This document shows, in pieces, positions 1 through 10,332 of a stretch of DNA of 64,000 nt. Where the stretch lies: contig OX337234.1 of NCBI GenBank assembly GCA_946965045.2, forward strand, positions 2,046,001 to 2,110,000, read 5' to 3'. How positions within the stretch are numbered: position 1 is the stretch's first letter; each line of letters opens with the position of its first letter. Under the pieces are notes generated by a model. The model searched no databases. It saw only the letters and a list, made by a program, of their open reading frames with translations, and was not told the origin of the DNA. Position numbers and translations under genes: made by a program. This DNA comes from Epithemia pelagica. Its lineage: Eukaryota > Bacillariophyta > Bacillariophyceae > Surirellales > Surirellaceae.

Positions 1-676
1 ACTCCACCAAGCCTTGGGCGGCATGACAGACCGCGGGAGCATCGGCTCGAATCACGACGGGCGTCCAGGCCGGATCAGACCAGTCCAATGGCGTAAGGGT
101 ATGATAATCGGTCGCGGCCGCAGTGTTGGATGCTAACGGCGTTGTCGACGACAATGTCGACGAGGGCATGGCATTCAACGTGCCATCGGTGGTTGGTGTC
201 GCGCCTCCGGTCGTCGTGGTGGTAGTAGTTCCAGAGGCGGCGGCATTGGACGCCATGGATTCGTGTTCCTTGGTGGCGGCGACTACCGAGACTCGCACCG
301 GCTGATGCGTCGAGGCGACTTGGGCGGCGGACTTTTGCAAGGCTGCTACCGTTTGTCCTCGTCGTCCAATGACGGCTCCCACACTGGCAGTGGCAATGTA
401 CAACGTCATAGTCATGGTATAGGGTGGCAACAAGACGGATTGATGATGCGTCGCAATGCATTTGACCATGCGTTCCCACGACGGTGCTGCTGCCGTGCTG
501 CTGCTGCTGGTCGTTGCGGTGGAGGACGAGTGGCCGTCGGCGACGGCAAAGGGACAAATGAGTTTGCGAAGGGAAGCATCGTCCACAAGTTTGACCGGAT
601 CCGATGGACTCTCGTCTCCAGTACCACCACCCATGCCGCTGGTTGTGGGCGGGGCTTGTACTTCGACCGACGCCAT
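1..676 (-). CDS. KH-domain RNA-binding protein (5' part, runs off window)
   Basis: An open frame starts at the ATG at 676 (context ACTGCCATGGCG, a good initiator) and runs to the window edge without a stop: 225 codons, with the C-terminus lying outside. Residues about 86-130 form a KH fold segment, with an invariant GRRG loop at about 103-106 (hydrophobic strand, VGAVIGRRGQTVAAL, helix). This is the single-stranded RNA/DNA-binding signature of hnRNP-K/PCBP-type proteins. Upstream is a low-complexity Ser/Thr/Ala stretch. Downstream of the KH motif is a Thr-rich linker, then DYHTLTPLDWSDPAWTPVVIRAD, which may begin a second KH unit. Other frames here are longer on paper but show no domain. The gene is divergent from the SET gene at 1376. 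The family is clear, but the specific RNA target cannot be told. Confidence 0.8.
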   Translation of the reverse strand, partial: MASVEVQAPPTTSGMGGGTGDESPSDPVKLVDDASLRKLICPFAVADGHSSSTATTSSSSTAAAPSWERMVKCIATHHQSVLLPPYTMTMTLYIATASVGAVIGRRGQTVAALQKSAAQVASTHQPVRVSVVAATKEHESMASNAAASGTTTTTTTGGATPTTDGTLNAMPSSTLSSTTPLASNTAAATDYHTLTPLDWSDPAWTPVVIRADAPAVCHAAQGLVE

Positions 677-1375
677 GGCAGTTTGTTGTCCTTGTCTCTG
701 AAAATCGCTCAACCGCACCAAACCCAACCAAACACTCCCGAGTCCCGAGTCCTTAGTCCCGGATTGGTGCATAAAGCGCGTCCCATCTGCGTCCCTTTAG
801 TGCGACTTCTCCAGACGCGCAGCACGACTCAAATCGATTCTGATAAAAACTTGACTCGTGTCATTGTCATAGCTCGGGTCAGACTCGTACAATACTTTTT
901 CTGCACAATAGAAAGAAGACGCCCATTCCGAATTGTACTCTTGGACTACTACTGTTTGTGCGACCAGTTCCAACTCAACGGATCGGTACCGATTCTTGGT
1001 TTCTCCTCCAATTGCGCTCGTGGCGGGAAAAATTGATCCTGTCCAATCCATAGTATGGCCCTCGTGCCGACCGACTCTACAAGAGTTGTCTTTAGGACTG
1101 ACTCTTCTCACAAAATACCCAAGCCCCTTGTTCCTTGTTCTTTTTTGGCCAGAGAGGGGAATTGGACATTGGAATTGGAGCGACGCAGGACGAAACAGGA
1201 ACCACCACAAAAGCCAAACCAAGAAAAGCTGAAAAACCAAACGAACACACGATTGCTACACACAAATCCGAAGATTGCGTAATTTGGTGAAAAAGGTCGC
1301 GGTGCCAACTCGTTCTTCCTATTGTAGTTTCTCGTTGTCGTCGTTGCGTTATCAGTCATATACTACGGGGACACC
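677..1375. other. Divergent intergenic region, KH gene / SET gene
   Basis: This 699-bp stretch lies between two divergent start codons and should hold both promoters and 5' UTRs. A 147-codon minus-strand frame (797-1240) has no ATG until residue 64 and no recognisable domain, so it is not called a gene. Confidence 0.5.
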
Positions 1376-3259
1376 ATGTTTCGATTCCAAGCACCCAATC
1401 GAGGATCGTCCTTCCTTCGAGGAGGCAGCAGTCCAACCAATTCTGGAATTTCCAGAGGAACTCGCATCCTGGGCTTGGCGTTGGCCTTTGTGACGGGCAT
1501 GGCGGTGATGCAAACCATGATGTATGCCTCGCAAGCCGCCTCGCACGGTCGGAAATCCACCACTCTGTCCTTGTACCAACACGAGATTCGACCCGTCTTG
1601 AGGAATCCATCCGATCATCATTACGGCAAGTGTCGATTTTTCATGGCCGAATCTGCCGTGGCGCCCAATTCTGGTTTGGGCATGTTTGTTGGCACGGGTT
1701 TGCTCAAGGGCGACATGGTGGGGTTCCCTGACATTTGTCTCTTTGTGACGGCACCTCCCAATCATTGGACGCATTTGCACAGTCACACGTGGGGTCGTGG
1801 CATGTACTTTGGTCAAGACGAAGGCCGAGGCACGCGGATTGCCTGTGAGGGATATGGCACTGTCTTTAATACCATGCCTCGCAGTCACATTAATGTACGC
1901 ATCCAGTCGGCCATTCAACAGACTCATTCTGGATCGACACGGTCGTTGCCGGGGGCGGGCAGTATCTCGCATCATTTTGGCGTGCATGGTGTGGCCACCG
2001 ATACGATTCCGCCGGGTAGTGAATTGACCATTGATTACTACGATTGGGATTTGGACGAGAATGATTTCAAGGGGATTCGTCGTCCCCAACGGACCTTGCC
2101 CGATTTGGAACAGAATGGATGGTGCATTGATCACATTGAAGTCCGACCATCCACCATTGCCGGGGCCGGTCGAGGTGCCTTTGTCAAACGACCCATGGCG
2201 CAGGGCAGCGTCATTGTCCCAGCTCCCTTGCAAGTCTTTGCCGATCGGGCCGACTTTCAAACGTCGCAACCCGAACAACTCTATGTGAACTATTGTTTGC
2301 AACCCGAAAACTCCAAAATGCTCTTTTTCCCCTACGGTCCTGGTGTCAATCTCATCAACCACAACCACCAAAGTCCCAATGTCGGTCTCCGATGGTCCAC
2401 CAAACCCATGCACCATGGGGAACTCCTCCGTATGAATTATACCGCCTTTTGGGAAAAGGTATGGCCTGGGTCGTTGATTTTGGAGTTTGTGGCCTTGCGC
2501 GATTTGAGTCCAGGAGAAGAATTGTTTTTGGATTATGGAGAAGGTTGGGATGCGGCCTGGAAGGCTCACGTCGAGTCCTGGAAGGCGCCCCTGGATGCCC
2601 AGGACTATGTCTACCCCCAAGATATGGATGAGACGGCTCCACTTCGCACCGTCGAGGAACAAGAGAAGGATCCCAATCCTCCCAACCTCATTACCATGTG
2701 CAATACCCAAGACTATGATCGAGAAGAAGGACATTTCCACAGGGAATGGGAAGAGTCCGGTGAGGAAGAATGGTGGTGGAACATGGCGTACGTGTTTGTA
2801 TCGACAGGACTGGAGGTTGAGGTCCGAGGCATCCTCGTGCGAACGATACACATGTCTCACAAACGGTTGCTCTTGTTTGTTTTGTAGGTATTGCCATATT
2901 TTGGATCGCCAAATGGGTGACAATGGTGCCTTTGAGTATACCGTAGCCTTGATTCTGAATCATAGCGGGGACAATGGCCGGTACACGGAACAAGATCTCG
3001 CGTACGATCCCACCGTAGCCTTCCAACAACGTTATGTGGATACCAAGGTTCCTCGCAGTGCTATTCGGTGGATTGAAAAACCCTTTCATGACGATGAACA
3101 TGTACGTTGTTACCGCTAAGGACTTGTTTTCCAGCTCTGTCCGCACTCACCATTTCATGGTTCGTTCTTTAATATTTGACACAGCTTCCCAATGCCTTTC
3201 GACACCCGATCGAATTTCCCAGTGCTCTCGTTTCCGAGGCGTGGATCGCGGAGAAGTAA
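1376..3259 (+). CDS. Membrane-anchored protein with two SET domains
   Basis: Three exons: 1376-2787, 2888-3101 and 3185-3259, with introns GTACGT...TTTGTAG and GTACGT...GACACAG. The spliced frame is 567 codons (566 aa). A hydrophobic segment at about 28-52 predicts a signal anchor. The first SET-like unit spans about 84-225 and ends in SELTIDYYDWD. The second starts near 248 (IEVRPSTIAGAGRGAFV) and ends near 379-394 (GEELFLDYGEGWDAAW). Both end in the GEEL-x-DYG-type closing motif of SET methyltransferases. The last exon (HLPNAFRHPIEFPSALVSEAW) extends a conserved-looking C-terminal module, which the unspliced frame loses. Substrate is unknown. An N-terminal membrane segment argues against a simple nuclear histone methyltransferase. 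SET family is fairly sure; activity is not shown, because the NH motif (LINHNHQSPN) is seen clearly only in the second unit. Confidence 0.82.
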
Positions 3260-3716
3260 ATCTGCGTTTTCCCGGGGGACGGATCTGGTTCCCAGCGATT
3301 CTGCTAAAAGGGTCTTGAGAACAATACACACAGATATATATACGTCAATGATGATAGTACCAAAGCAGTTGGTGTGGTGTTGAGGGGATTTATCGAGCTA
3401 TTGCCAGAACATGCTAACATCTTACTTAGGTAGGTAGAGACCCTATTCTATTGACACTATCCCAGCTACTCCTTCTACGTATTCTTTATTCTTGATTCCT
3501 CCATCCAAGATACCATTTCCTGTCAAGATGACTGCATTCTCGCTGAGACATCAATTGTGCCTTCTAGTACGGATTCTACGTCGGGGTTAACATTTAGGAA
3601 CGCGAGGGTGTCCATCAGAGGTCGTCATCGATCATCGCCAAACTTTCTCTTCTGCTCACAATTTGCTTGTGCAAAAACTTTAATCGTTGCAATTGATACT
3701 ACCGAAACACTTCAAA
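3260..3716. other. Intergenic, SET gene to Argonaute
   Basis: 457 bp between tandem plus-strand genes. It should hold the 3' UTR of the SET gene and the promoter and 5' UTR of the Argonaute. I see no further gene or repeat. Confidence 0.5.
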
Positions 3717-6700
3717 ATGTCCTTCAACGATCGATCGCGTCACCATGGCGGCCATGGTGGATACTACGGAGATCGTGGTGGTCGTGGAGGAGGCCACCAG
3801 CCTCCTCGTCGCGACAATGATGGTGGCCACCACCAACGAGGACGTTCCGATGTTCGCGGTTTTCAACAAGGTGGTGGGTCCCGCGGTACGTACGGTATGG
3901 TTCAGCATCACGCTTCAAGACCTTCCTTTCCATTTTCCTCGAGTTCTCACATCAGAGTTTCATGTTTAAATCACTGTCATTTTCTAGGAGGTGATCGGAA
4001 CGATCGATCTCGAAGTCGTGGTCCTCCTCAGCGCGGAGGTCGGGGCAATCCTCACGAGGAACGTCTGGCTCGAATCCGTTGGGAAGAACAGGGACTCGAT
4101 GTTCAAGCCAACTTCTTCAAATTGTCATTTCAAGTCAGTGGAGTGCAAACATGGTATCAGTATCAGATTCAAATGAACAAGTATTCCCGAAAAGCAATTC
4201 GGGACAATGACGGGAATGTTGTCAAGGACGAGAGCGGGAATACCGTCTATGAGGAACCCGTCATTGGGAAGCCCCTCTTTTATGATGAGGACCTATCCGA
4301 AGAGGGAACAGAAGAGGGAAAGCGCCAACAAGCACGCAAGAATGGCTCTACGCATATCTCGCGACGTGTGCTGCGGGCACTGCAGACAGAGCATAATCTG
4401 GAGTTTGTGTCCGATGGAACCAGCATGGCATTCTCTGCTACACAACTGGAAGGATTCACTACACAAGTTGACGATCGACGACGACGTGAGGTAAACCGTC
4501 CTGAGGCTGGTGTATACGGTAAGCCGAAACGACCCGTGGTTGCTCCTTTCTATCTTGATCTGTGTCTCATAATATGTTCTGCGTTGTTTCCTATCAGGCC
4601 CAGCCGACACACGCGGTGGACTCCCAAGTACCAATCAACAACCAATCATCAAGCCCTGGAGGGTATTTCCTCCCGTTCGAGTTTTACGCCACTGTGATGA
4701 CGACGAGGACTATCAAGGCCCTCGCTCCAGCAAGTACGTTTGGTTCCAGGTGAAGATGACGGAGGTGGGGGCAGTCTCGTTCAATGTAAACAATGGCAAA
4801 ATAGAAGGCCTTGCAGATAATCAAGAACAAGCTCCCTGTCAGGCCATCAATCTGGCTGTGCATAATGCCATGCTATGGCATATGCTGGCACTACGGAAAG
4901 GCCCTTTTTTCTTCAAGGAAGACATCTACAGGCGAGACGTTGCTTTTGACCCTTTGAGCATGCCTGTGTATGGCTTGCTTCAAAATGCAAAGCTTACTCA
5001 AGATGGGTTCTGTCAGCTTGTAGCTGATCTTGGTCTAGGTAAGAATCATTACGAGATGGGACAGTGCCCACCAACCAAAAGCTATGATCTAACGAAAAAT
5101 TATACTTTACATGTAATGAACAGGATGGAAGAAACCAGAATTTGGCAGAAACGGTGACCCCATTCCGCTCTTGGAGCCCCGTCAACATAGTTTTGGTGGT
5201 CGTCTCGCCGGTATTTGGATTGAAAACCTCTCCGAACCTATTCCAGAAAATCAGCGCCAAGAAGTTCATCAAAGTCTCCAGAAAGTCACATTCCATATTC
5301 GCTATCGATGTGGGGAGCGTTGGATCAACGAGATGATGCAAAAATCAATTAGAGGGGTTGACGATAACGACCTTCGCGGAAAGGAAAAGAAAGTCCGTGG
5401 CTGGGCAAAGAAGAAACTTCCCAATCGGAGGCTTATGAAGCTGTCCAACACAGTTCCACTGGAGACCAACATTGTCTGGGCTGCGGATGATCCCAACTTG
5501 TTTTCGTTTGAATTCGAGTTTCGAAATGCACAAGGAGAACGTGAAGAAAGCCGCAACATCACAGTTGCAGAATACTTTGCAACTAGATATGACATACGTC
5601 TTAAATACCCCAAAATGCCATTGGTGAGGATCAGCAAAGAAGAATATTTCCCGGTTGAATTCCTGTTCCAGACACAAGGACCTGCTCGGAACGAAGCAAA
5701 TCCGGAACGCGTCACACAGTTCGCTCTGAAGTTCAACGACGATTTTGCTTGCCAAGATCGTATGACGGAGATCAAGCGTCTGCTGAGCGGTTCGAGCATT
5801 GCCGATCCATTGCAACAGAAGCTTCAACTTCTCAATCTGAACCTTGATACATCCCCACTGGAGCTCCGAGCGAAGGTTTTGAAAGTACCAATGCTCCGAT
5901 ATGGTAGGGAAAGAAATCGAGCCAATGAATTAGGAAGAAAGGTTGAGATATCGAATGGATCTTGGAATATGCAAGGAGCGGCATTTCAGAGACCGGCAAC
6001 CTTGCACTCTTTCGCGGTAGTCAATCTGGCTGGCGCTCGCTTTCGTCCCAACCTCCCTAATGACCTTTTCGCAGCGTTGAACCGACACGGTATTGAACGG
6101 CCGTTCTTGGGAAGCGCTGTAAATCCGTCACCATTCTGGGACCAATTGATGGTCTCCATGGATCCTGAGCGACCCATTGGTGAATGGAAGAGATGCTTCG
6201 AAGAGGCTCGCAGTCGAGCTCGAGACACTTTTTTACATGGAGCACTTCGTCGTGGCGTATGTTTCCGCACCATGGCCCTCATCGATCGAGGGGAGGAGGG
6301 ACGAAAGTCGATGGAAGTGATGGTACTCCCTCATTCGCTTGTTTCAACAAATCCTGCCCATATGCATGACCAGGGTCAATACGTCGTGATGGACTACACA
6401 CGCTTCAAGACTAATCAGCCATCTCACTTTTTGACTCTCAATGATGGAACTATTGTCAATGCCTCGTTTTTGTATCGTATCCAAGGCCAGCTGTTCCTAC
6501 TCTCTGAAGTGAGATTCAACGGAACTTCTGTGGAGATATTCACTCGTGGACAGTGGCAAAGTGTTGCTGCCAATGTGGAACATGTTTTCGTTGACCAGAA
6601 CCGCAATCCGATTCAGAATATTCAGTACCATGAGATTCAAATGACAGTTACGGTCCACGGGGAAGATCGCACCGTGGGACATCTGGTTGACGAGAATTTG

Positions 6701-8346
6701 ATTGAATGTCCGTCAATCCTATTCGTCATCTTACCAAAGAAAGCTGACTCCACACGTATGTACCATACAAGCAAATGGATGTCTTATATTGGGACGCAGG
6801 TAAACTGTAAGTATGGGTTTGCGTGCGCGCTGGTATCTCTTTCTTGAGTTTCTTGACTGATTGACGAGTTCATTGATTTTCTAGCCCAAACACTGAACAT
6901 GGAATCCTATGACCGGCAGCGGAATTCAATGCAGTATTGCTCCAATGTTGCATTGAAAATTAACTCGAAACTCGCTTCTTCATTGGATTGCGCTTGTGCC
7001 TGGTCATGGGAAGAACAATATGAAGACGGGACATCTGATATTGCCCGAAAGTGGCTGGGAGAAGTTCACACCCTTATTATTGGTTTGACCAAGGCGGCTG
7101 GTACGTCAACATTGTATTTCGTGTCCAAAAGACCATGACACTAACGACTTTGTTGCAGGTCAAGGCCAATCCTCCAAAATGGTTGTTGTTGGTACGGGAT
7201 ATCTATCTGTTGGAGGACAAACGTGCTGCTTTGAAGGACGTTACCAATCCAAATCTCCCATCATTGATCGCTCCGTTGTCCGCGATATCGCAAAGGTAGG
7301 CGTAAGAGCAGCTTGCTATTTGCTATGCAATCCTGAACCAGACTAACGGTCGTTTCGCCTTCTCTTGTTTGAAAGAATTTGACCGTACAATTTCACCGCT
7401 TCAATGGTGCTCTTCCAGAGCGAATTGTTGTAATCCGTTGCGGAGAACATGATGGGCATTTCAAAGGTAATGTCACGATTTCTTTTGATAGCACATGCTG
7501 CACAAGTCAACGCTCACTTTGGATCACTTCGTCCGAATCTCAGACATTCTTGAAAAAGAGATCAAGGGGATCCGAGAAGGCTGTGAAGCAGTCCCCACCT
7601 GCCGTCCTTTAATTACTTGCTTGGTTGCGCAGGGAGGAGGAGGAGGCCGCCACAACATTCGCCTTGTTCCAACTGACCGTTCCGTTGAACTGATTCGGAA
7701 CAACAAGAACGTGCCTTCCGGTACATGTGTGGATAGTGATAAACTTCTTGTGCCCACGAATGATGCAGTGAAGCAGCATGAGAATCAACTACGCAAAGGA
7801 GGAGTGCGGGAGGGACTCCAGCTGTACGGGTCCACCAGCAAAGTTTCAAATGACTTTTTCCTTGTCTCACAAGGTGGCCTTAAAGGAACTTCGAATGGTG
7901 TTTTCTATCGAGTGATCCTGAACGAGAACGGGATCTTTCACTCCGCCAAGGCTACACCGCTTACAGGTGACGTTCTTCAGCGACTTGTGTATTCGTTGAG
8001 TTTTATCTATGGTACGTGAAACCTGAGTTGAATAGAACGAAACTCCCGCTCCAACTTGCCGCCGTGGATTTAACCAAATTTCCGTCCTTTATTCATCCCA
8101 GGTAAAGCAACCAAGGCGCCCCGTGATTCAGCTCTGATGAGGAGCGCGGATCTGCTGGCAAATACTTTACTTGGTATGATAAGTGCCATGACTGTTGAGG
8201 ATCAAGAACAACTTTTCCCGAAACACGCTGATCCTACACTAGATGGAGCGAATATCTACGGTGGCAGCCTTCTTCCGTCCTTCGGCCCATTTGCTGCCAA
8301 TCACATTGATGTTGAAGACCCCTTTCGTCCTCATGTGCTTGCGTAG
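3717..8346 (+). CDS. AGO: Argonaute protein with degenerate slicer site
   Basis: Nine exons: 3717-3885, 3988-4518, 4598-5038, 5124-6806, 6885-7100, 7159-7295, 7376-7466, 7544-8011 and 8102-8346. All have GT-AG borders, and the joined frame is exactly 1327 codons (1326 aa). The N-terminus (about 1-100) is Gly/Arg-rich with RGG and GRG repeats. The PAZ domain includes ITVAEYFATRYDIRLKYP at about 523-540, close to animal and plant AGO. MID has ILPKK and IGTQ near 908-937. PIWI includes SNVALKINSKL and PERIVVIRCGEHDGHF. Argonautes bind small guide RNAs and direct silencing. By eye, the four DEDH slicer positions are Thr1010, Ser1052, Cys1081 and about Leu1257, so target cleavage is unlikely while guide binding may persist. 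The start was chosen at 3717 (TTCAAAATGTCC); a frame further upstream has only a TTG. Family assignment is very sure. Confidence 0.95.
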
Positions 8347-8746
8347 TGTCAGACTTGCCTGATGCATGTTTAAAGGCACAGCTTGAATACAACAATGTGA
8401 AACTACTGCATGGCAGAAGAAAGAAGTCCACAGATGTAGGAATTCGAAAATATAGTTCTATGAGATACATGTTTTGCTTGGACATTCGCACCGCTATAGC
8501 TTTCTTGTCTTGTGTGGATATCGATACTTGGGAGCCGTCGATGATTCAACCGCATTGGATTGACCAATTTCCGCATCTTCGTTCCTCATGGGAGTATCTC
8601 ATATGTCATCATTAGGTCTTCTTTCTTCTTCCTCTCTAGCCAACGGTTTCCTGCCTGATACTCGCTCAAGGTTTGTGTTGACCCGATGAAGTACCAAAAG
8701 GTCAAAAGTTAGCTATAGTACTTATTAAACCACCCCCCCCGCCGTA
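8347..8746. other. Intergenic, Argonaute 3' side to tRNA
   Basis: 400 bp, presumably the Argonaute 3' UTR followed by tRNA 5' flank. An 89-codon frame right after the stop starts at GTG and has no domain. There is a poly-C run at about 8733-8740. Confidence 0.45.
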
Positions 8747-8828
8747 GCATTCGTGGCCGAGCGGTCTAAGGCGTTTGACTCAAGTTCAAATGTATTCGTA
8801 CTCGTGGGTTCGAATCCCACCGAATGCA
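8747..8828 (+). tRNA. tRNA-Leu (anticodon CAA)
   Basis: An 82-nt class II tRNA. The acceptor stem GCATTCG pairs with CGAATGC, and the discriminator is A. The anticodon stem TTTGA/TCAAA encloses loop CTCAAGT, with anticodon CAA at 8781-8783, reading UUG. The long variable arm forms GTA-TTCG-TAC. The T arm is GTGGG-TTCGAAT-CCCAC. Internal Pol III boxes fit: box A TGGCCGAGCGG and box B GGTTCGAATCC. No CCA is encoded, as usual in eukaryotes. No intron. Confidence 0.95.
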
Positions 8829-8835
8829 CAAAATC

Positions 8836-8840
8836 TTTTT
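8836..8840 (+). terminator. Pol III oligo-T terminator of tRNA-Leu
   Basis: A TTTTT run eight bases after the tRNA 3' end, the standard RNA polymerase III stop signal. Confidence 0.75.
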
Positions 8841-8898
8841 GTTATGGGGAGGCAAGTAGCGTAGTATAGGAGTCTAATTCCTCTAAAGGTACTACCCA

Positions 8899-8949
8899 GC
8901 ATTCGTGGCCGAGCGGTCTAAGGCGTTTGACTCAAGTTCAAATGTATTC
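8899..8949 (+). pseudogene. 5' half of a second tRNA-Leu(CAA), interrupted
   Basis: These 51 nt are identical to positions 1-51 of the intact tRNA-Leu 70 bp upstream, ending inside the variable-arm loop after TTC. The remaining 31 nt lie at 14046-14076, after a 5.1-kb transposon. The half contains box A and the anticodon but not box B, so normal Pol III expression is not expected. Joining the halves, counting the duplicated TTC once, gives all 82 nt with no mismatch to the intact gene. Confidence 0.93.
8947..8949. other. Target-site duplication (left copy, TTC)
   Basis: TTC occurs on both sides of the element (8947-8949 and 14043-14045) but only once in the uninterrupted tRNA gene, where it forms the first three bases of the TTCG variable-arm loop. 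Confidence 0.88.
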
Positions 8950-8970
8950 GGAGTTTGCGGAAATCGACCC
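8950..8970 (+). repeat. Left terminal inverted repeat
   Basis: 21 bp starting GGAGTTTGCGGAAATCGAC. It is the reverse complement of 14022-14042 except at the ninth base (C here, G implied by the other end). Homology stops abruptly inward of GACCC. Confidence 0.93.
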
Positions 8971-9248
8971 GTCCGCCCGGACCATGAGATAGGGGCCCGA
9001 TCTTCTAGATATGGCAGTGCCACTAGAGTAGTTAATATGTTGTGTTTTGTTGCTAGGTACTCCTAGTAGTTTTTAATATGTAGGAGTATGACTAGTTGTA
9101 TGTTGTATCAGCTGTCCCAAGCCAGTGAGGATTCCAGTTTCCAGTATTTGCCCTCAAGTGACAAAATGTGAGACGACAAAATTTTCAAAGTAGGCTTTCA
9201 ATAGCCCCGGGACCAGGGGCTGTTTAAGAATAATGTGGAAAAGTTATG

Positions 9249-9651
9249 CCCAATCTAATCGGGTGGAGCCCAATCTAATCGGGTTGAGCCCGTTTAGATC
9301 GGGTTGAACCCGATTAGATCGGGTTGAGCCCGTTTAGATCGGTTTGAACCCGATTAGATCGGGTTGAACCCGATTAGATCGGGTTGAACCCGATTAGATC
9401 GGGTTGAACCCGATTAGATCGGGTTGAACCCGATTAGATCGGGTTGACACCGCGTTAAATCCCATAGTAATCATCATTAGATCGGGTTGAGCAACCCGAT
9501 TAGATCGGGTTGAGCCCGATTAGATCGGGTTGAGCCCGATTAGATCGGGTTGAGCCCGATTAGATCGGGTTGAGCCCGATTAGATCGGGTTGAGCCCGAT
9601 TAGATCGGGTTGAGCCCGATTAGATCGGGTTGAACCCGATTAGATCGGGTT
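9249..9651. repeat. Palindromic 20-bp minisatellite inside the transposon
   Basis: A tandem array with period 20 bp and unit GGGTTGAACCCGATTAGATC. Each unit holds a near-perfect palindrome CGGGTT-N-AACCCG that could form hairpins. There are two blocks: about 9249-9446, mostly with GAACCC, and about 9475-9651, mostly with GAGCCC. They are separated by about 30 bp of unrelated sequence. The first units at about 9249-9285 are in the opposite orientation (CCAATCTAATCGGG). Confidence 0.93.
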
Positions 9652-10332
9652 CATCGAGATAAGCCTACTACAATGGCCCTGCGTCACATTTCAGAAATGA
9701 GGAAACGAAATACCACACACAGACGACTGGTTCGCGTTCTCGTTCCCTTGTCGTCAAAAAATAACACGATTTCATTAGTGTTAAGGTACATGTTCATGGC
9801 GGACGGAGTCCTCCCCGTTGCAAAACCTATCTACCCGTAGAAGTGTCCTCTTAGCCGCCCTAATTTCCAATGAAAATAGGGGGGGAGAAGGCAGAGGAGA
9901 GGGGGAGAGGAGGGGGAGAGAGAAGGAGAGAAGAAGGAGATTCCGTAAGTCAGATTCCTTCATGAAATCGATCCGCGTATTGCTCGCAGTCTCACGTTTG
10001 TTTCCTCTGACGTATGAAATGTTCTAGGAAGCTCCAAGCTTCCCTCAGAGGGGAGAAGGCACTTCCCCTCCAAAACGATTAAGCCCTTCATGTCGTTTCA
10101 GCACCTTTTTGTTATTGAAACGACATTCTACACTGGTACAATCCTCCCGACCATCCGATGACCTTTCACGTGGTTCTACGTAGCATGTGATGAGGCGTAT
10201 CCAGTCTGTGCTTCGCATCACGATCGGAACTGCTTGCACCTTGCACAAGATCTTGTCATAATTTTTTTTGCTACGATGTTACTCACTACGAATTTTTCTT
10301 TTTGTTGTTTGTCATGCAGGTATTCAGGTCAA
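9652..10332. other. Transposon interior without a supported gene
   Basis: 680 bp between the minisatellite and the 3' end of the transposase ORF. It includes a strongly purine-rich G/A tract at about 9880-9942. Small frames here have no domain or convincing start. It may hold the transposase 3' UTR. Confidence 0.5.

Noticed and set aside
263-1036. 257-codon plus-strand ORF
   Set aside because: Runs antisense through the KH gene; Ser/Arg/Gly composition typical of a shadow frame.
797-1240. 147-codon minus-strand ORF between the KH and SET genes
   Set aside because: No ATG in the first 63 codons, no domain, and it lies where promoters and 5' UTRs are expected.
1352-2923. 523-codon minus-strand ORF
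   Set aside because: Antisense shadow of the double-SET gene; no domain, while the plus strand has SET motifs and consistent splice sites.
8346-8615. 89-codon plus-strand ORF directly after the Argonaute stop
   Set aside because: Begins at GTG overlapping the stop codon and has no recognisable feature; treated as 3' UTR.
9249-9651. CRISPR-like array of short direct repeats
   Set aside because: Units are contiguous with no spacers, palindromic, and located inside a eukaryotic transposon; this is a minisatellite.
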